A stretch of DNA of 64,000 bases from Thiodiazotropha sp040507035 (lineage in GTDB: Bacteria > Pseudomonadota > Gammaproteobacteria > Chromatiales > Chromatiaceae): assembly GCA_040507035.1 (NCBI GenBank), contig JBEVVR010000014.1, positions 1 through 64,000 of the forward strand, given 5' to 3'. Numbering within the stretch: position 1 is the stretch's first letter; each line of letters begins with the position of its first letter. Below, piece after piece: positions 38,755 to 47,826 of the stretch. The position numbers and the translations under genes are program-made. Below the pieces are notes generated by a model. It was not told the origin of the DNA and ran no database searches. It saw nothing but the letters and a program-made list of their open reading frames with translations.

Positions 38755-40128
38755 ATGGATAGTGTACCGACATCAGATGCTGGTGCAGTTCGACTGACAT
38801 GGTTTGAAAGAGCCTGGCAGAGATTCTGCCGTCTTGTGGTCAGGGTTTTTTATAGTCGCTTTGAGGTTGTCGGTAGCGAAAACCTGCCACAGGGGCAGGG
38901 CACTATCTTATGCGCAAACCATGTCAATGCCCTTGCCGATGCGGTGGTGCTCCAGGCAGCCAGCCAAAGACCCATTCGACCCCTGGCCCGCAGCGGCCTG
39001 TTCGATAATCCCTTGCTGAAGCCGATCCTGAAGTTGATCGGTGCCGTACCAATCTATCGCCGCGGCGATCCCGGTGTCGATGTCAGCAACAATAGAGATA
39101 CCTTTAAACGCTGTTATCAATTGCTGGCGGCTGGGGAGACATTGATCATATTTCCCGAAGGTCAGAGTCATGACGTACCACGGTTGACGGAACTAAAGAC
39201 CGGTGCCGCCCGTCTTGCCTTGGAAACCATAGCAGTCACAGCTAGGGAACCAGCGCTCGTGCCTGTTGGTCTTACCTTTCCGCAGCGGGGTAAGTTCCGC
39301 AGCGAAGTCTTGGTGGAGTTCGGTAGTGCGATCGACTTGACCTTCACCGCAGAGATCAGTGATGAAGAACGCGTCATGGAGTTGACCGAGCGGATTCGAC
39401 GAGGGCTGGAGGCGGTAACACTGAACGCGGAGAGTTGGGAAGAGATCAATATGATCACCAGGGTCGAACGCTTTTTCGCTTTCCGTCATGGTAAATATCG
39501 GCAACGCAATCTGCACCAGCGCCTGCGTGCTCAGCAACGCCTGCTCGACGCGCAACGCCTGCTGAGACAATATGAACCCGATCGGGTGAGAGCATTGATA
39601 ACCCAGCTGAAACAGTTTGAAAAGCTCTGCGGCTACTGTGGGGTGAAGGATTATCAGCTCAATATCGAGTACAGACCGACATTGATCTTTCTCTATCTGA
39701 TGCGGGTGATCTGGATGGTGTTGATTGTGTTTCCGGTGGCGACCTGGGGACTGCTGAACAACTATCTGCCTTACCAGTTGACGAAACGACTTTCACGTTA
39801 TTTTGCCAAGGCTACCAATCAGTACGATACCGCAAACATGGTATTGGGTCTGCTATTTTTCAGCAGCTTCTGGTTGTTGCAGAGCTATCTGGTTTTCCAC
39901 TATTTCGGCTGGACCTGGATGCTTGGCTATCTTTTTACCCTGATCCTGGGCACTATTGTCATTTTGATGGTGCATGGAGAGATACGGCGGATTCGCGAGA
40001 ACATCAGGGTATTCTTGCTCTTTCTACGCCGACGCGACCTCAAGTCATACCTGCGCCAGAAGCGTCAGGCCCTGGAGAAGGAGTTGGCGAGGATGGTACG
40101 GATTGCCAATCGTCTATCCAACCACTGA
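38755..40128 (+). CDS. Lysophospholipid acyltransferase-family membrane protein (PlsC-like)
   Basis: 457 residues. The acyltransferase motifs are LCANHVNALADAVVL (NHx4D), VPIYRRGDPG, IIFPEGQSHDVPRL and PALVPVGLTF, as in enzymes that acylate glycerol phosphates. The C-terminal third adds three hydrophobic segments (LIFLYLMRVIWMVLIVFPVA, MVLGLLFFSSFWLLQSYLVF, WMLGYLFTLILGTIVILMVH) not found in PlsC, as in the longer family of this type. It faces the cytoplasm at the inner membrane. Start uncertain: GTG 38704, ATG 38740 or ATG 38755. Confidence 0.82.
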   Translation: MDSVPTSDAGAVRLTWFERAWQRFCRLVVRVFYSRFEVVGSENLPQGQGTILCANHVNALADAVVLQAASQRPIRPLARSGLFDNPLLKPILKLIGAVPIYRRGDPGVDVSNNRDTFKRCYQLLAAGETLIIFPEGQSHDVPRLTELKTGAARLALETIAVTAREPALVPVGLTFPQRGKFRSEVLVEFGSAIDLTFTAEISDEERVMELTERIRRGLEAVTLNAESWEEINMITRVERFFAFRHGKYRQRNLHQRLRAQQRLLDAQRLLRQYEPDRVRALITQLKQFEKLCGYCGVKDYQLNIEYRPTLIFLYLMRVIWMVLIVFPVATWGLLNNYLPYQLTKRLSRYFAKATNQYDTANMVLGLLFFSSFWLLQSYLVFHYFGWTWMLGYLFTLILGTIVILMVHGEIRRIRENIRVFLLFLRRRDLKSYLRQKRQALEKELARMVRIANRLSNH

Positions 40129-40149
40129 CTTCCTGTTATCGACTCAATC

Positions 40150-40866
40150 ATGCGTTTTCTCTTGATCATACTTATGTTCTCGATTCCGCTGTCACCAACC
40201 CAGGCGGCAAAGACGGAATGCGCTATCCTGCTCCATGGTATGGGGCGTACCGCCTTCTCCATGGGTGCCATTGAAGCTGCATTGGTGGATCAGGGTTACC
40301 AGGTTTGGAATGAGAGCTACCCGGGTTTGAGCAAAAGTGTCGAGGAGTTGAGTGTTCCAGCCATCGAGCCGGGCCTGGAGTACTGTGGTGGCAAAAAGGC
40401 GGAAAAGATCCATTTTGTCACTCATTCCCTGGGGGGCATTCTTGTCAGATTCTATCTGCAGGAGCATCACATCGCCGAACTCGGCCGCATTGTCATGTTG
40501 GCGCCACCCAACCGGGGCAGCGAGGTTGCCGATGAGATGAAGGATGGTTATTGGTATCAGACCATCATGGGACCCTCGGGTCAGGAGTTGGGGACTGATG
40601 AAAAGAGTCTGCCGAACAGGCTAAAACCCATTCCGGGGGAGATCGGTATCATAGCCGGGAAGGTGGATGGAGAGCCCTGGTTTCTTCCCGAGATACCCGG
40701 TGACGATGACGGCAAGGTTGCGGTGGAGAGAACCAAGCTTGCCGAAATGAAGGATTTTCTGCTGGTGGAGGAGGGCCATGCCTTCATCATGCGGGATGAT
40801 GAGGTAATCCGGCAGATTCTCCATTTTCTACGCCATGGGGAGTTTGCTAAGTCGAAGCCGGAATAG
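40150..40866 (+). CDS. Alpha/beta hydrolase, secreted lipase-like
   Basis: 238 residues with a signal peptide (MRFLLIILMFSIPLSPTQA). The core shows CAILLHGMGRTAFSMGAIE with the oxyanion HGMGR, the nucleophile elbow FVTHSLGGILVRFYL (Ser in HSLGG), MLAPPNRGSEVADE, and a likely catalytic His in EEGHAFIMRD. This is the pattern of small LipA/EstA-like or PGAP1-like esterases that work in the periplasm or outside. Substrate unknown. It follows the acyltransferase by 21 bp, so the two may share an operon for lipid turnover. Confidence 0.78.
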   Translation: MRFLLIILMFSIPLSPTQAAKTECAILLHGMGRTAFSMGAIEAALVDQGYQVWNESYPGLSKSVEELSVPAIEPGLEYCGGKKAEKIHFVTHSLGGILVRFYLQEHHIAELGRIVMLAPPNRGSEVADEMKDGYWYQTIMGPSGQELGTDEKSLPNRLKPIPGEIGIIAGKVDGEPWFLPEIPGDDDGKVAVERTKLAEMKDFLLVEEGHAFIMRDDEVIRQILHFLRHGEFAKSKPE

Positions 40867-40880
40867 CATGGAGGGATTGA

Positions 40881-40956
40881 TGGTGGGCGCAACAGGGATC
40901 GAACCTGTGACCTCTGCAATGTGACTGCAGCGCTCTCCCAGCTGAGCTATGCGCCC
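40881..40956 (-). tRNA. tRNA-Val (anticodon CAC)
   Basis: A 76-nt cloverleaf on the minus strand. The acceptor stem is GGGCGCA/TGCGCCC with encoded ACCA, D stem GCTC/GAGC, anticodon stem CTGCA/TGCAG with loop GTCACAT (anticodon CAC), and T stem ACAGG/CCTGT around TTCGATC. Reads GUG valine codons. Confidence 0.95.
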
Positions 40957-41005
40957 TTTAAACAGCGAGAGGGGCATTCTAAAGAGCTAATCGGGGTGGG
41001 TCAAA

Positions 41006-41181
41006 CGAGTGTTTTACTGCCCTCCGGCGGCTGACGGTTGTCTTTCTCCGTCGCCCCGAAAGCACGTCCTTGTGCTGACGGGGCTAGCGCGGCATCTCGG
41101 CAACTGCGTCCTGCGTTGCTCTACCTCCCTACATCCCTGTAGGTCGCTTGCCGCTACTACGAAAGACAACCGTCAGCCGCC
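41006..41181. repeat. Palindromic repeat element A, upstream of gltX
   Basis: A perfect 21-bp inverted repeat (41026-41046 with 41161-41181, arms beginning GGCGGCTGACGG) encloses about 114 bp with further dyads (ACGTCC, CCTGTAGG). The outer 41006-41069 is closely related, in reverse orientation, to 44332-44394 beyond glnS, sharing GGCGRCGGAGAAAGACAAC. It holds no gene and looks like a mobile or REP/MITE-type element. Together with the flanks it explains the gene-free stretch 40957-41368. Confidence 0.7.
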
Positions 41182-41368
41182 TACCAAGGCGCTGCAAGAA
41201 CGTTCGTCATTAGATAACCGCTGGTTATCCCGAATATCCACGAAACGGTTATCCTGTTATTTAGTCATTTACATGAATTAGCCGTGATTTACAGTCATTC
41301 GCGGCTTCCGAATCACTACGGGTCTGTTAGAATCCCGATTTTGTATTAACCGGATTCTCTGCCTGACC

Positions 41369-42781
41369 ATGACCGTGCGTACCCGATTTGCTCCCAGCCC
41401 CACCGGCTATCTCCATGTGGGCGGTGCCCGCACCGCTCTCTTTTCCTGGCTCTATGCGCGCAAGCACGGCGGCAAGTTCGTGCTGCGTATCGAGGACACC
41501 GACCTGGAGCGCTCCACCATGGAGTCGGTGAATGCGATTCTCGAGGGCATGACCTGGCTCGGCCTGGAGTATGACGAAGGTCCCTTTTACCAGACCAAAC
41601 GCTTCGACCGCTATGACGAGGTGATCCAGGATCTGCTGGCCCGGGGTTTGGCCTACCGCTGTAACTGCAGCCGTGAGCGTCTCGACCAGATGCGCGACGA
41701 GGCGATGAAGAACAAGCAAAAGCCCCGCTATGACGGTCACTGCAGGGAACAGGAGGTGAGCGCGGATGAGCCCCACGTGATCCGTTTCCGCAATCCGCAA
41801 AGCGGGATCGTGGTGGTGGATGACCTGATTCGGGGCCGGGTGACCTTCAACAACGAGGAGCTGGATGACCTGATCATTCGGCGCACCGACGGTTCGCCCA
41901 CCTACAACCTGACGGTGGTGGTGGATGATCTCGATATGCAGATTACCCATGTCATCCGCGGTGACGATCATCTCAATAACACACCTAGACAGGTCAATAT
42001 TCTGCAGGCCCTTGGGGTGAATCCACCCAAGTATGGCCATGTGCCGATGATCCTCGGTGACGACGGCGCCAGGTTGTCGAAGCGCCATGGCGCGGTGAGC
42101 GTAATGCAGTATCGCGAGGCCGGTTTTCTCCCCGAGGCGCTGCTAAACTACCTGGTGCGCCTGGGTTGGTCCCATGGCGATCAGGAGATCTTCAGTGTCG
42201 ATGAGATGATCGAACTGTTCGATATCGACGGGGTGAACAAGGCGGCATCCAGTTTCAACACCGATAAACTTTTGTGGCTGAATCAACACTACATCAAGGA
42301 GGAGAACCCGAAACGCATCGCCCACCTGTTGAGTCCCCATATGGGTAATCTCGATATCGATCCCTCCCAGGGCCCCGATCTGGTAGCGGTGGCCGAGGCC
42401 CATCAGGAGCGCGCCAATACCCTGGTCGAGATGGCCGAGATGAGCGCCTTCTGTTATCAGGATTTCGACAGCTATGAGGAGAAGGCCGCGAAGAAACATC
42501 TGCGTCCCGCCGCCAGAGAGCCGCTGCAGCGGATGCGAGACCAGTTGGTCAGCCTGGGGGAGTGGACGGTGGAGACCTTGCATGGCGCGGTGGATAGGGT
42601 TTCCGTGGATTTGGATGTAAAGATGGGCAAGGTGGCACAGCCGCTGCGTGTTGCCCTGGTGGGACGTGCCGCCTCACCGGGGATCGACGTCACCCTGTTC
42701 CTGGTGGGCAAAGAGGCCAGCCTGCGGCGCATCGACAAGGCCCTTGAATTTATCGATCAACGTGAAGCCAGTGCCGGCTGA
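41369..42781 (+). CDS. gltX: Glutamyl-tRNA synthetase
   Basis: 470 residues, the usual bacterial length. Class I marks are RFAPSPTGYLHVGGARTALF (HIGH-type HVGG) and DDGARLSKRHGAVSV (KMSKS-type LSKR). Cysteines near TYRCNCSRE match the zinc-binding subset (SWIM-like position after LAYRCNC). It charges tRNA-Glu, also the precursor for heme. Directly followed by glnS (49 bp). The closest homologue family is GltX1, with normal core motifs intact. Confidence 0.97.
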   Translation: MTVRTRFAPSPTGYLHVGGARTALFSWLYARKHGGKFVLRIEDTDLERSTMESVNAILEGMTWLGLEYDEGPFYQTKRFDRYDEVIQDLLARGLAYRCNCSRERLDQMRDEAMKNKQKPRYDGHCREQEVSADEPHVIRFRNPQSGIVVVDDLIRGRVTFNNEELDDLIIRRTDGSPTYNLTVVVDDLDMQITHVIRGDDHLNNTPRQVNILQALGVNPPKYGHVPMILGDDGARLSKRHGAVSVMQYREAGFLPEALLNYLVRLGWSHGDQEIFSVDEMIELFDIDGVNKAASSFNTDKLLWLNQHYIKEENPKRIAHLLSPHMGNLDIDPSQGPDLVAVAEAHQERANTLVEMAEMSAFCYQDFDSYEEKAAKKHLRPAAREPLQRMRDQLVSLGEWTVETLHGAVDRVSVDLDVKMGKVAQPLRVALVGRAASPGIDVTLFLVGKEASLRRIDKALEFIDQREASAG

Positions 42782-42830
42782 AGATCTAACGCCTGCCTGT
42801 TAACACTAATAGAGTCAAGAAACAGACACC

Positions 42831-44249
42831 ATGAGCAATACGCAAAACAGCACGCCGACCAATTTCATACGCCAGATCATCGATCAGGATCGGCAGACAG
42901 GGAAACATGATGGGCGGGTGCATACCCGTTTTCCCCCCGAGCCCAACGGTTATCTCCATATCGGCCATGCCAAGTCGATCGTGCTCAATTTCGGTATTGC
43001 CGAGGATTATCAGGGACTCTGCAACCTGCGCTTCGATGACACCAATCCCCACAAGGAGAATATCGAGTTTGTCGAGAGCATCCAGCAGGATGTNNNNNNN
43101 NNNNNNNNNNNNNNNNNNNNNNNNNNNNNNNNNNNNNNNNNNNNNNNNNNNNNNNNNNNNNNNNNNNNNNNNNNNNNNNNNNNNNNNNNNNNNATGTATG
43201 ACTATACCCATCCGATCTCCGATGCCCTGGAGGGGATCACCCACTCCCTCTGTACCCTGGAGTTCGAGGATCATCGGCCGCTCTACGACTGGGTGCTGGA
43301 TAATATCTCCATACCCAACCACCCGCAGCAGATCGAGTTTTCCAGGCTCAACCTGGCGTACACTGTGGTGAGCAAACGCAAGCTTACCCAACTGGTGGAT
43401 GAGGGTTATGTGGAGGGTTGGGACGATCCGCGCATGCCGACCCTCGCCGGGATGCGCCGTCGTGGCTACAGCGCCGCGGCGATCCGGGAGTTCTGCCAGC
43501 GCATCGGGGTCACCAAGGCGGACGGCCTGGTGGAGATGGGTATGCTGGAGAACTGCATCCGCGAGGATCTCGATGCCCATGCCCCGAGGCGCATGGCGGT
43601 GATGCATCCACTGAAGCTGGTGATCGAGAACTACCCGAAGGAGCAGAGCGAAACCCTGCAGGCACCCAACCACCCCAAGGATGAGTCGATGGGGACACGG
43701 GAGATCGAGTTCTGCCGCGAGATCTATATCGACCAGGCCGATTTTCGCGAACAGGCCAACAAGAAGTACAAGCGCCTGGTGAGCGGCGGCGAGGTGCGCC
43801 TGCGCAACGCCTATGTGATCAAATGCGAAGAGGTGATGAAGAACAACCAGGGTGAGATCGTTGAGCTGCGCTGCAGCTATGATCCTGAAACGCTGGGGAA
43901 AAATCCTGAAGGACGCAAGGTCAGGGGGGTCATCCACTGGGTCTCCGCCCGGCATGGTGTGAAGGGTGAGGTAAGGCTCTACGATCGCCTCTTCAACAAA
44001 CCCGATCCGGACCGGGTAGAGGAGGGCGGCCACTTTACCGACAACCTCAACCCCGACTCCCTGCGTACCCTCACCGACTGCTACTTTGAGCCGGCCCTGG
44101 CGTCGGCGCAGGCAGGCGAACAGTATCAGTTCGAACGCGAGGGCTACTTCATCCTCGACAGCCGCGAGGCGGCCAGGGAGGAGCCGGTGTTCAACCGCAT
44201 CATCACCCTGCGTGACTCCTGGGCCAAGATCGACAAGCCTGGGGGGTGA
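42831..44249 (+). CDS. glnS: Glutaminyl-tRNA synthetase (interrupted by assembly gap)
   Basis: The start NFIRQIIDQDRQTGKHDGRV and FPPEPNGYLHIGHAKSI (HIGH) are followed by 100 Ns at 43094-43193. The gene resumes MYDYTHPISDALEGITHSLC and runs with VVSKRKLTQLVDEGYVEGWD (the KMSKS-type VVSKR) to ITLRDSWAKID. Compared with E. coli GlnS (554 residues), about 124 residues are missing where 33 codons of N stand. The true gene should therefore be about 270 bp longer than drawn. Frame is kept across the Ns by chance or by choice. Charges tRNA-Gln directly. Confidence 0.93.
   Translation: MSNTQNSTPTNFIRQIIDQDRQTGKHDGRVHTRFPPEPNGYLHIGHAKSIVLNFGIAEDYQGLCNLRFDDTNPHKENIEFVESIQQDXXXXXXXXXXXXXXXXXXXXXXXXXXXXXXXXXXMYDYTHPISDALEGITHSLCTLEFEDHRPLYDWVLDNISIPNHPQQIEFSRLNLAYTVVSKRKLTQLVDEGYVEGWDDPRMPTLAGMRRRGYSAAAIREFCQRIGVTKADGLVEMGMLENCIREDLDAHAPRRMAVMHPLKLVIENYPKEQSETLQAPNHPKDESMGTREIEFCREIYIDQADFREQANKKYKRLVSGGEVRLRNAYVIKCEEVMKNNQGEIVELRCSYDPETLGKNPEGRKVRGVIHWVSARHGVKGEVRLYDRLFNKPDPDRVEEGGHFTDNLNPDSLRTLTDCYFEPALASAQAGEQYQFEREGYFILDSREAAREEPVFNRIITLRDSWAKIDKPGG
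43094..43193. other. Assembly gap of 100 Ns inside glnS
   Basis: Exactly 100 Ns, the usual placeholder for a gap of unknown size. From the family alignment the missing piece should be about 370 bp, covering the segment from ESIQQDV to MYDYTHP. Confidence 0.95.
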
Positions 44250-44280
44250 AATAGAAGGAGTCACGGTGGCTGGTGTAGCT

Positions 44281-44394
44281 CTTTCTCCGCCGCCCCATCA
44301 GCATACCCCAAGGGCACTTCCTTCGGGCGCAGGGATGTGCTTTTGGGGCGGCGGAGAAAGACAACTGTCAGGCGCCGGGGTAAAAAAGTACTCG
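44281..44394. repeat. Palindromic repeat element B, downstream of glnS
   Basis: A perfect 17-bp inverted repeat (44281-44297 with 44344-44360, CTTTCTCCGCCGCCCCA) with a 46-bp loop region holding another hairpin. 44332-44394 is related to the reverse complement of 41006-41069 in element A. The large stem can also serve as a glnS terminator. The rest of 44250-44577 shows no gene. Confidence 0.7.
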
Positions 44395-44577
44395 TTGTTT
44401 CAGCACGGACACTGGCTATTATTATGGTTATCTCAAATTTATTTGCGTCTATTGGCGGTGATTGACGTCCTATATTGGCTATGATCCCATTTTGCTCAAT
44501 ATGCTCTAAGCATCAGAGAAGCGGGAAAATAAGCAGTGGACAAAATTGTCATAATCCCCTAATATTCGCGGCTTTCC

Positions 44578-44653
44578 GGGGCCATAGCTCAGCTGGGAGA
44601 GCGCAACACTGGCAGTGTTGAGGTCGGCGGTTCGATCCCGCCTGGCTCCACCA
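44578..44653 (+). tRNA. tRNA-Ala (anticodon GGC)
   Basis: A 76-nt cloverleaf: acceptor GGGGCCA/TGGCTCC with ACCA encoded, D stem GCTC/GAGC, anticodon stem CAACA/TGTTG with loop CTGGCAG (anticodon GGC), T stem GGCGG/CCGCC around TTCGATC. Reads GCC and GCU alanine codons. It lies 99 bp before cvpA. Confidence 0.96.
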
Positions 44654-44752
44654 ATTTCTTGCACAGCAGGTCCAGACACAATCGACTAGAGTACCCACAG
44701 CCTCTATGTCCAGGAACCCCCCCTTAAAGCAACCGCAGCGCAGGCAAGCGAT

Positions 44753-45241
44753 ATGCTCTGGATCGACATACTGATCATCGCTATTATCGCTCTCTCGGCC
44801 ATCATCAGCCTGATACGTGGCTTCGTCCAGGAGGCAATATCCCTCGCAACCTGGATCGCGGCCTTTACCCTTGCCTGGTTTTTCTTTCGCCCGTTGTCGG
44901 TTCAACTGGAGCCGTGGATCGATGTGCAGTCGATTCGGCTCGGTGTCGCCTACGGCATTATCTTGATCGTGGTGCTGATCCTGGGAGCCTTGGTCAACCA
45001 TTTCATGAAGGTTCTGGTCAATACCACAGGATTGAGTGGAACCGATCGTCTGATTGGCGTCTTTTTTGGTGCCGCGCGGGGGGCGGTTGTGGTGGCGGTT
45101 ATTGTCCTTTTGGCGGGCTTGACCCCTTTTCCAAACGACAACTGGTGGCAAGCATCGCAGCTACTTCCCTATTTTCAGGAGATGGCCCTATGGCTAAAGG
45201 GTTATCTGCCTGAGGATATAGCCGCGAACTTCCACTACTGA
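44753..45241 (+). CDS. cvpA: CvpA family membrane protein
   Basis: 162 residues with four membrane segments. Marks are IDILIIAIIALSAIISLIRG, the FVQEAISLATWIAAFTLAWF block and LIGVFFGAARGAVVVAVIVL. CvpA is needed for colicin V production in E. coli and for resistance to bile and envelope stress; its mechanism is unknown. It lies 16 bp before purF, the conserved cvpA-purF operon. Confidence 0.93.
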   Translation: MLWIDILIIAIIALSAIISLIRGFVQEAISLATWIAAFTLAWFFFRPLSVQLEPWIDVQSIRLGVAYGIILIVVLILGALVNHFMKVLVNTTGLSGTDRLIGVFFGAARGAVVVAVIVLLAGLTPFPNDNWWQASQLLPYFQEMALWLKGYLPEDIAANFHY

Positions 45242-45257
45242 TGCGGAGAATTGAGGC

Positions 45258-46772
45258 ATGTGCGGTATTGTTGGCATAGTGGGTAAGACCCCGGTAAACC
45301 AGTCGCTCTACGATGCGCTTCTGGTGTTACAGCATCGCGGACAGGATGCAGCCGGTATCGTTACCTGCGAAAAGGGAAAGCTCTATCTGCGTAAGGCCAA
45401 CGGACTTGCCAGGGATGTCTTCCATACCCGCCACATGTTGCGACTCAAGGGTAATATGGGGATTGGCCATGCCCGCTACCCGACAGCGGGATGCGCTTCT
45501 TCCGCGGAGGCACAGCCCTTCTATGTCAACTCACCCTACGGTATCACCCTGGCGCACAACGGCAACCTGACCAACACCGAGGAGTTGACCCGGGATCTAT
45601 TCGTCGAGGATCTGCGCCATATCAATACCTCGTCCGATTCCGAGATACTGCTCAATGTCTTTGCCCATGAACTGCAGATGCAGAACAAGCTGCGCATCGC
45701 CCCTGAGGATATCTTCAAGGCGGTCGCAGGCGTGCATCGTCGCTGCCGCGGGGCCTATGCGGCAGTTGCCATGATACCCGGGGTGGGTCTGTTGGGTTTT
45801 CGTGATCCCTACGCCATACGCCCCATTGTCTACGGCAAGCGGGAGACCGATCAGGGTACCGAATATATGATTGCCTCGGAGAGCGTGGCCCTCGACACCC
45901 TGGGATTTGAGCGAGTGCGGGATCTGGAGCCAGGTGAGGCGATCTTTATCAGTAAGAAGGGTGAGTTACACTCTCAGATGTGTGCCGCCCACACGGTCAA
46001 GTCTCCCTGCATCTTCGAATTTGTCTATTTTGCCCGTCCCGATTCCATCATCGATAATGTATTTGTTCACAAGGCGCGCTCGCGGATGGGAAAAAAGCTG
46101 GCGAAAAAGATCATGCGCGAATGGCCCGACCATGATATCGATGTGGTGATTCCGATTCCGGACACCAGTCGTACCGCGGCGCTAACCCTGGCCAATGAGT
46201 TGGATTTGCGCTACACAGAGGGATTTATAAAGAACCGTTATATCGGTCGTACCTTTATCATGCCGGGACAGACCGTGCGCAAGAAATCTGTGCGCCAGAA
46301 GCTGAATGCAATCGATCTGGAGTTCAAGGGGAAGAATGTACTGCTGGTAGACGACTCCGTGGTCAGGGGTACGACCTCTCAACAGATCGTACAGATGGCA
46401 CGGGAGTCTGGCGCCAAAAAGGTCTATTTTGCCTCAGCGGCACCGCCGGTGATCTATCCTAACGTCTATGGCATAGATATGCCTTCTGCCAGTGAGCTGG
46501 TGGCACACAATAGAAGTGTGGATGAGGTCAGGGATATCATCGGTGCAGATCGAATGATCTATCAGGATATCAAAGACCTGATTGATGCGGTGCACAAAAA
46601 GGGTAAGACCGATATCGAGCGCTTCGATACCAGTGTCTTTAATGGTGACTATGTTACCGGCGATGTCAGTGATACCTATCTGGAGCAACTTGAACTGTTG
46701 CGTAATGACGGCGCAAAGAGTCAAAGCGAGTCTGCAGAAAAGAGCATCCTCGACCTTCACAACGACTCCTAA
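45258..46772 (+). CDS. purF: Amidophosphoribosyltransferase
   Basis: 504 residues. The N-terminal nucleophile Cys is next to the initiator Met (MCGIVGIVG), and the glutaminase part shows GIGHARYPTAGCASSAEAQP and LAHNGNLTN. The phosphoribosyltransferase part has VVIPIPDTSRTAAL, YIGRTFIMPGQTVRKKSVRQ and the PRPP loop LLVDDSVVRGTTSQQIV. It makes phosphoribosylamine from PRPP and glutamine, the first step of purine synthesis. Mature form needs only Met removal (no propeptide). Confidence 0.97.
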   Translation: MCGIVGIVGKTPVNQSLYDALLVLQHRGQDAAGIVTCEKGKLYLRKANGLARDVFHTRHMLRLKGNMGIGHARYPTAGCASSAEAQPFYVNSPYGITLAHNGNLTNTEELTRDLFVEDLRHINTSSDSEILLNVFAHELQMQNKLRIAPEDIFKAVAGVHRRCRGAYAAVAMIPGVGLLGFRDPYAIRPIVYGKRETDQGTEYMIASESVALDTLGFERVRDLEPGEAIFISKKGELHSQMCAAHTVKSPCIFEFVYFARPDSIIDNVFVHKARSRMGKKLAKKIMREWPDHDIDVVIPIPDTSRTAALTLANELDLRYTEGFIKNRYIGRTFIMPGQTVRKKSVRQKLNAIDLEFKGKNVLLVDDSVVRGTTSQQIVQMARESGAKKVYFASAAPPVIYPNVYGIDMPSASELVAHNRSVDEVRDIIGADRMIYQDIKDLIDAVHKKGKTDIERFDTSVFNGDYVTGDVSDTYLEQLELLRNDGAKSQSESAEKSILDLHNDS

Positions 46773-46811
46773 ACAGGGCAAATCTCGTTACCTGCGGACT
46801 TGTCTCGGTGA

Positions 46812-47696
46812 TCAACAGTTATGAATACGATCGTAATATCGTGCCCGGTAGAGCAGGCGGGGCTGTTCGCCGTCGGTGAAGCCGCTACGCGTATGCAGCA
46901 CATTGTTGCAAACCAGTCCCTGACCGGCCTCCAACTTGGCGCGAAAATGCCAAGGCGAGGGTTTGTTTAGCAGGGACTTGAGGAACTCGACCGCCTCATT
47001 GAGCAGCGGATCCTCCAGCCACTCGATACTCCGACTCCTGTCGGTATAGCGCATATGCAGATGACCGTCAGGGTAGACGGCAAAAACCGGACCGCTACGA
47101 GCGGGCCTGATTTCTTCATCATCGACGATATTGGCCGGAATGGTCATTGCGTGAGGATGCATCAAGGCACGTATATAGTCGGGATTTCGCTCCATGATCT
47201 GTATGAACAGGATCTCATGATCGAGCAGATCATTTTCACCCCCCTGTGCTGCGGGATTCACACAATGCAGTAGCAGGGAGTGAATCTGCTGCTCGGGCAG
47301 ATTGTAGTAGCCATCCGTATGCCAGGCGATGGGTCGGTTGGAATAGGGTATATAGCCGTTTCGAAGAGCATCTGACTGTACCGTCAATGAACTGATGGCA
47401 TCGTTGTCGGCGCACATATTGTGATCCAGCCGACGCAGCCCGAATTCCAAACCTAGCGTTGCGATGATGGCTTTGTCCGCATCATGCCCGGAGAGCCCCG
47501 CCCAGATTGCCATATTGCTCTTTTGGCAGAGAGAGAGGATCTTGTCGTGCTCCGTCGAAGAGAGCTGGCGTGGATCGCTAATTTCGACAACCAGCTCCTC
47601 AACGTTTTTAGGATAGCGGTCGAGTTTCTCATCCCGCCAGGCCGCGTAGGCGTTGCGATTACTGGGCAGGAATGGTGATAGGCGATGATTCGACAT
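46812..47696 (-). CDS. TauD/TfdA-family Fe(II) dioxygenase-like protein
   Basis: 294 residues from ATG 47696 (MSNHRLSPFLPSNR); the frame opens 17 codons earlier. The facial triad is in RPIAWHTDGYYNLP (HxD) and LVCNNVLHTRSGFTDG (distal His), with the 2-oxoglutarate Arg probably in RLLYRARYYDR. The fold is that of alpha-ketoglutarate-dependent TauD/gamma-butyrobetaine hydroxylases; the substrate cannot be guessed. It is convergent with purF and divergent from ubiT (131 bp between). Confidence 0.8.
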   Translation of the reverse strand: MSNHRLSPFLPSNRNAYAAWRDEKLDRYPKNVEELVVEISDPRQLSSTEHDKILSLCQKSNMAIWAGLSGHDADKAIIATLGLEFGLRRLDHNMCADNDAISSLTVQSDALRNGYIPYSNRPIAWHTDGYYNLPEQQIHSLLLHCVNPAAQGGENDLLDHEILFIQIMERNPDYIRALMHPHAMTIPANIVDDEEIRPARSGPVFAVYPDGHLHMRYTDRSRSIEWLEDPLLNEAVEFLKSLLNKPSPWHFRAKLEAGQGLVCNNVLHTRSGFTDGEQPRLLYRARYYDRIHNC

Positions 47697-47826
47697 AAAA
47701 ACGATTTTCGCAGATTTCAGTGAGTGTTGGTATGATACCCTTGCCAATGGCCCTAGGGAAAATTCATTCGACCTTACCTGCGGCCGGGAATTTGAGATCA
47801 GCAGAGTCTAATTTGAGGCATTTATC

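Noticed and set aside
42786..44264. A 492-codon open frame antisense to glnS
   Set aside because: It runs through the N gap and mirrors glnS codon structure. glnS has clear HIGH and KMSKS motifs on the plus strand, and the antisense frame has no family signature.
47700..47826. An FNR box before ubiT, expected from anaerobic regulation
   Set aside because: TTTGAGATCAGCAG is the closest stretch, and it does not match TTGAT-N4-ATCAA.
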